Positions 39,602 to 40,917 of a stretch of 40,917 nucleotides of DNA are shown here, piece after piece (within the stretch, counting starts at the first letter, position 1; the number at the start of each line of letters is the position of its first letter). Both the position numbers and the translations under genes were made by a program. The notes below the pieces were generated by a model, which was not told where the DNA came from, did no database searches, and saw only the letters and a list, made by a program, of their open reading frames with translations. Source of the DNA: Actinomycetota bacterium (GTDB lineage: Bacteria; Actinomycetota; Acidimicrobiia; Acidimicrobiales; CADCSY01); assembly GCA_019347915.1 (NCBI GenBank), contig JAHWKL010000008.1, positions 1-40,917 on the forward strand, given 5' to 3'.

Positions 39602-40917
39602 TCAGAAGACCAGACGACAGATCTTGCGCAACCACAGCCCGCCGACCGTCATCAGGAACATCGCCATGGCCGACAGGACGAGGCCGAAGCCGGTGGTGAG
39701 CTCGGCGAGATACCCGGGGTTGACCAGTCGCAGCATCAGCATCATGGCGAAGGGCAGGGCCATGAGCACATAGGCGGAGTAGCGCCCGTCGGCGCTGAGG
39801 GCCTTGATCTGGCGCCGGATCTGGTCCCGCTCTCGGATGGTCGCACCCACGGTGTCCAGCACCTCGGAGAGATCGCCCCCGACCTCCCGGTTGATCTCGA
39901 TGGCACCGATCAGCCAGGCGAAGTCCTCGCTGTCCACCCGCTCGGACATGGCGCGGAGCGACTCGGGCAGCGGTCGCCCGAGGCGCGTCTCGACCACCAG
40001 TCGCCGGAACTCCTCGCACGTCGGGGCATCCGCCTCGCGCGCCACTGCGTCGAACGCCTGCACCAGGGCGTACCCGCTGCGCAGGCTTCCCGCCAGAAGC
40101 TGCAACGTGCCGCTCAGCTGCTCGGCGAAACGCTCCTGGCGCTTGGCCTTCAGATGGCCGAGGCCGAAGCGGAAGCCGACCGCTACCACGCCGGCGAAGA
40201 CCAGGCCCACCACGACATTGGCCAGCATGGACCCGACCAGGAGCGCGGCGATGCTGGCCGAGCCGGCCAGGACCAGGAACTCCCCGGCGCGGAGATCGAG
40301 ACCGGCTCGCTCCAGGGCGTTGTCGAGGGGCTGCCGCTGCCCCCTGTGCTCGAGCGCCTCCTCTGCCGCCCGGCTGGCTCGTTCGGCCAGTCCCGTGAGG
40401 GCGGTGGTCCTGGGTGCCTCGACCATCGCCCGACCCAGGCGCTCGGCCCCTGCGCGAGGTGCTCGGGGGATGAGCACGACCGACATCGCCAGGGCGATGG
40501 CGACGAAGAAGGCGGCAGCCCCAATAGCGAGTACCCAGCCACTCGCCTCCTTGGGACGTTCCGCCGGCTGCGCCGGCTGGGGCGGCGCCGCACTGGTGGT
40601 CGTCGGCGCCAGCGGGGGCAGATCGACCGACGCGCTGCCTTCGACGTGGATGCCGCCGTGATCGATGGCCACCAAGAGGTCGGTGGGCCCACCGGACTGC
40701 GACCGGTAGCTGAGCAGGTACTGGCTGGCCAGCGAACGGGCCAGGGCGTCGTAGCTCTGGACCAGGGCGGCAGGGTCGGCCGCCGACGCCACCGTGCCTC
40801 GGCCCGCCTCGGCCAACTGGGCCAGGGCTGCGCCGTTGCTCTCCGGGGTGACGAGCTCGGCCACGTCGAGACGGGCCTCGCTGGAACCGAGGATGGCAAC
40901 CGTCTCCTCCAGGGTTG
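39602..40917 (-). CDS. VWA-TadB fusion membrane protein (partial, N-terminus outside window)
   Basis: The frame enters from beyond the window and ends at TGA 39604-39602. The visible N-terminal part (AILGSSEARLDVAEL...YDALARSLASQYLLSYRS...LLVAIDHGG) resembles the end of a von Willebrand factor A domain. It is followed by a Pro/Ala linker, a membrane helix (WVLAIGAAAFFVAIALAMSV) and then a TadB-type T2SSF domain with QLSGTLQLLAGSLRSGYALVQ, GGDLSEVLDTVGATIRERDQI and C-terminal helices. TadB is the partner of TadC in the pilus platform. The VWA portion is probably outside the membrane, where it might bind pilin or other proteins. Confidence 0.85.
   Translation of the reverse strand, partial: TLEETVAILGSSEARLDVAELVTPESNGAALAQLAEAGRGTVASAADPAALVQSYDALARSLASQYLLSYRSQSGGPTDLLVAIDHGGIHVEGSASVDLPPLAPTTTSAAPPQPAQPAERPKEASGWVLAIGAAAFFVAIALAMSVVLIPRAPRAGAERLGRAMVEAPRTTALTGLAERASRAAEEALEHRGQRQPLDNALERAGLDLRAGEFLVLAGSASIAALLVGSMLANVVVGLVFAGVVAVGFRFGLGHLKAKRQERFAEQLSGTLQLLAGSLRSGYALVQAFDAVAREADAPTCEEFRRLVVETRLGRPLPESLRAMSERVDSEDFAWLIGAIEINREVGGDLSEVLDTVGATIRERDQIRRQIKALSADGRYSAYVLMALPFAMMLMLRLVNPGYLAELTTGFGLVLSAMAMFLMTVGGLWLRKICRLVF

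Overview
The window looks like chromosomal DNA of a high-GC actinobacterium, probably Acidimicrobiia-like, though that class assignment is a guess. Nearly all codons end in G or C, GTG starts are common, and many neighbouring genes overlap by 1-4 bases (ATGA, GTGA, TTGA, TGATG). The infC-rpmI-rplT-SpoU-histidine kinase-pheS-pheT order is one I recall from actinobacteria. All functional calls come from reading the sequence; no database search was possible.

Layout. 1-4.6 kb: the 3' portion of an argC-like gene fused to an acidic coiled-coil N-terminus (minus strand, cut by the window edge), a LysM/transglycosylase protein, a tandem ThyX-like protein and a DUF72 protein. 4.6-11.2 kb: a minus-strand translation operon, infC, rpmI, rplT, SpoU methyltransferase, a soluble histidine kinase, pheS and pheT. 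11.4-15.6 kb: a DUF1844-like gene, a small conserved-looking gene, and a plus-strand polar amino-acid ABC transporter (ATPase, binding lipoprotein, two permeases). 15.6-23.3 kb: a long minus-strand operon def, fmt, rsmB, mogA-like, ribD, ribE, ribBA, ribH, hisG and a cold-shock-domain gene, which combines protein N-terminal processing, rRNA methylation, a complete riboflavin route apart from a phosphatase, and the first step of histidine synthesis.

23.3-37.4 kb is accessory and partly decayed. A 167-bp element with inverted ends and two DosR-like boxes precede an animal-type heme peroxidase. Then come an MFS transporter with an apparent early in-frame stop, a siderophore-interacting flavoprotein, a tiny ORF coupled to prfC, and two RNA/small-molecule methyltransferases. 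Between 30.3 and 32.0 kb lies a scar: a doxX pseudogene with two lesions, an antisense dnaJ J-domain remnant, an hsp20 gene that has lost its 3' end, and the 3' half of a flippase-like gene. Intact genes resume with a lipase-maturation-factor homologue, a beta-phosphoglucomutase coupled to a GH65 phosphorylase, and a small secreted protein. 37.6-40.9 kb (minus strand) is the distal end of a Tad pilus/secretion locus: a VWA-TadB fusion (cut by the window edge), TadC, and a DnaB-like ATPase coupled to tadC.

The most unusual signals are the ArgC fusion, the tandem ThyX protein with its signature split between halves, non-ATG/GTG/TTG starts for infC, the permease and fmt, a shortened RsmB, the MITE-like element, the stress-gene scar, and the DnaB-like ATPase in the Tad locus. 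No previously undescribed defence or similar system could be demonstrated.
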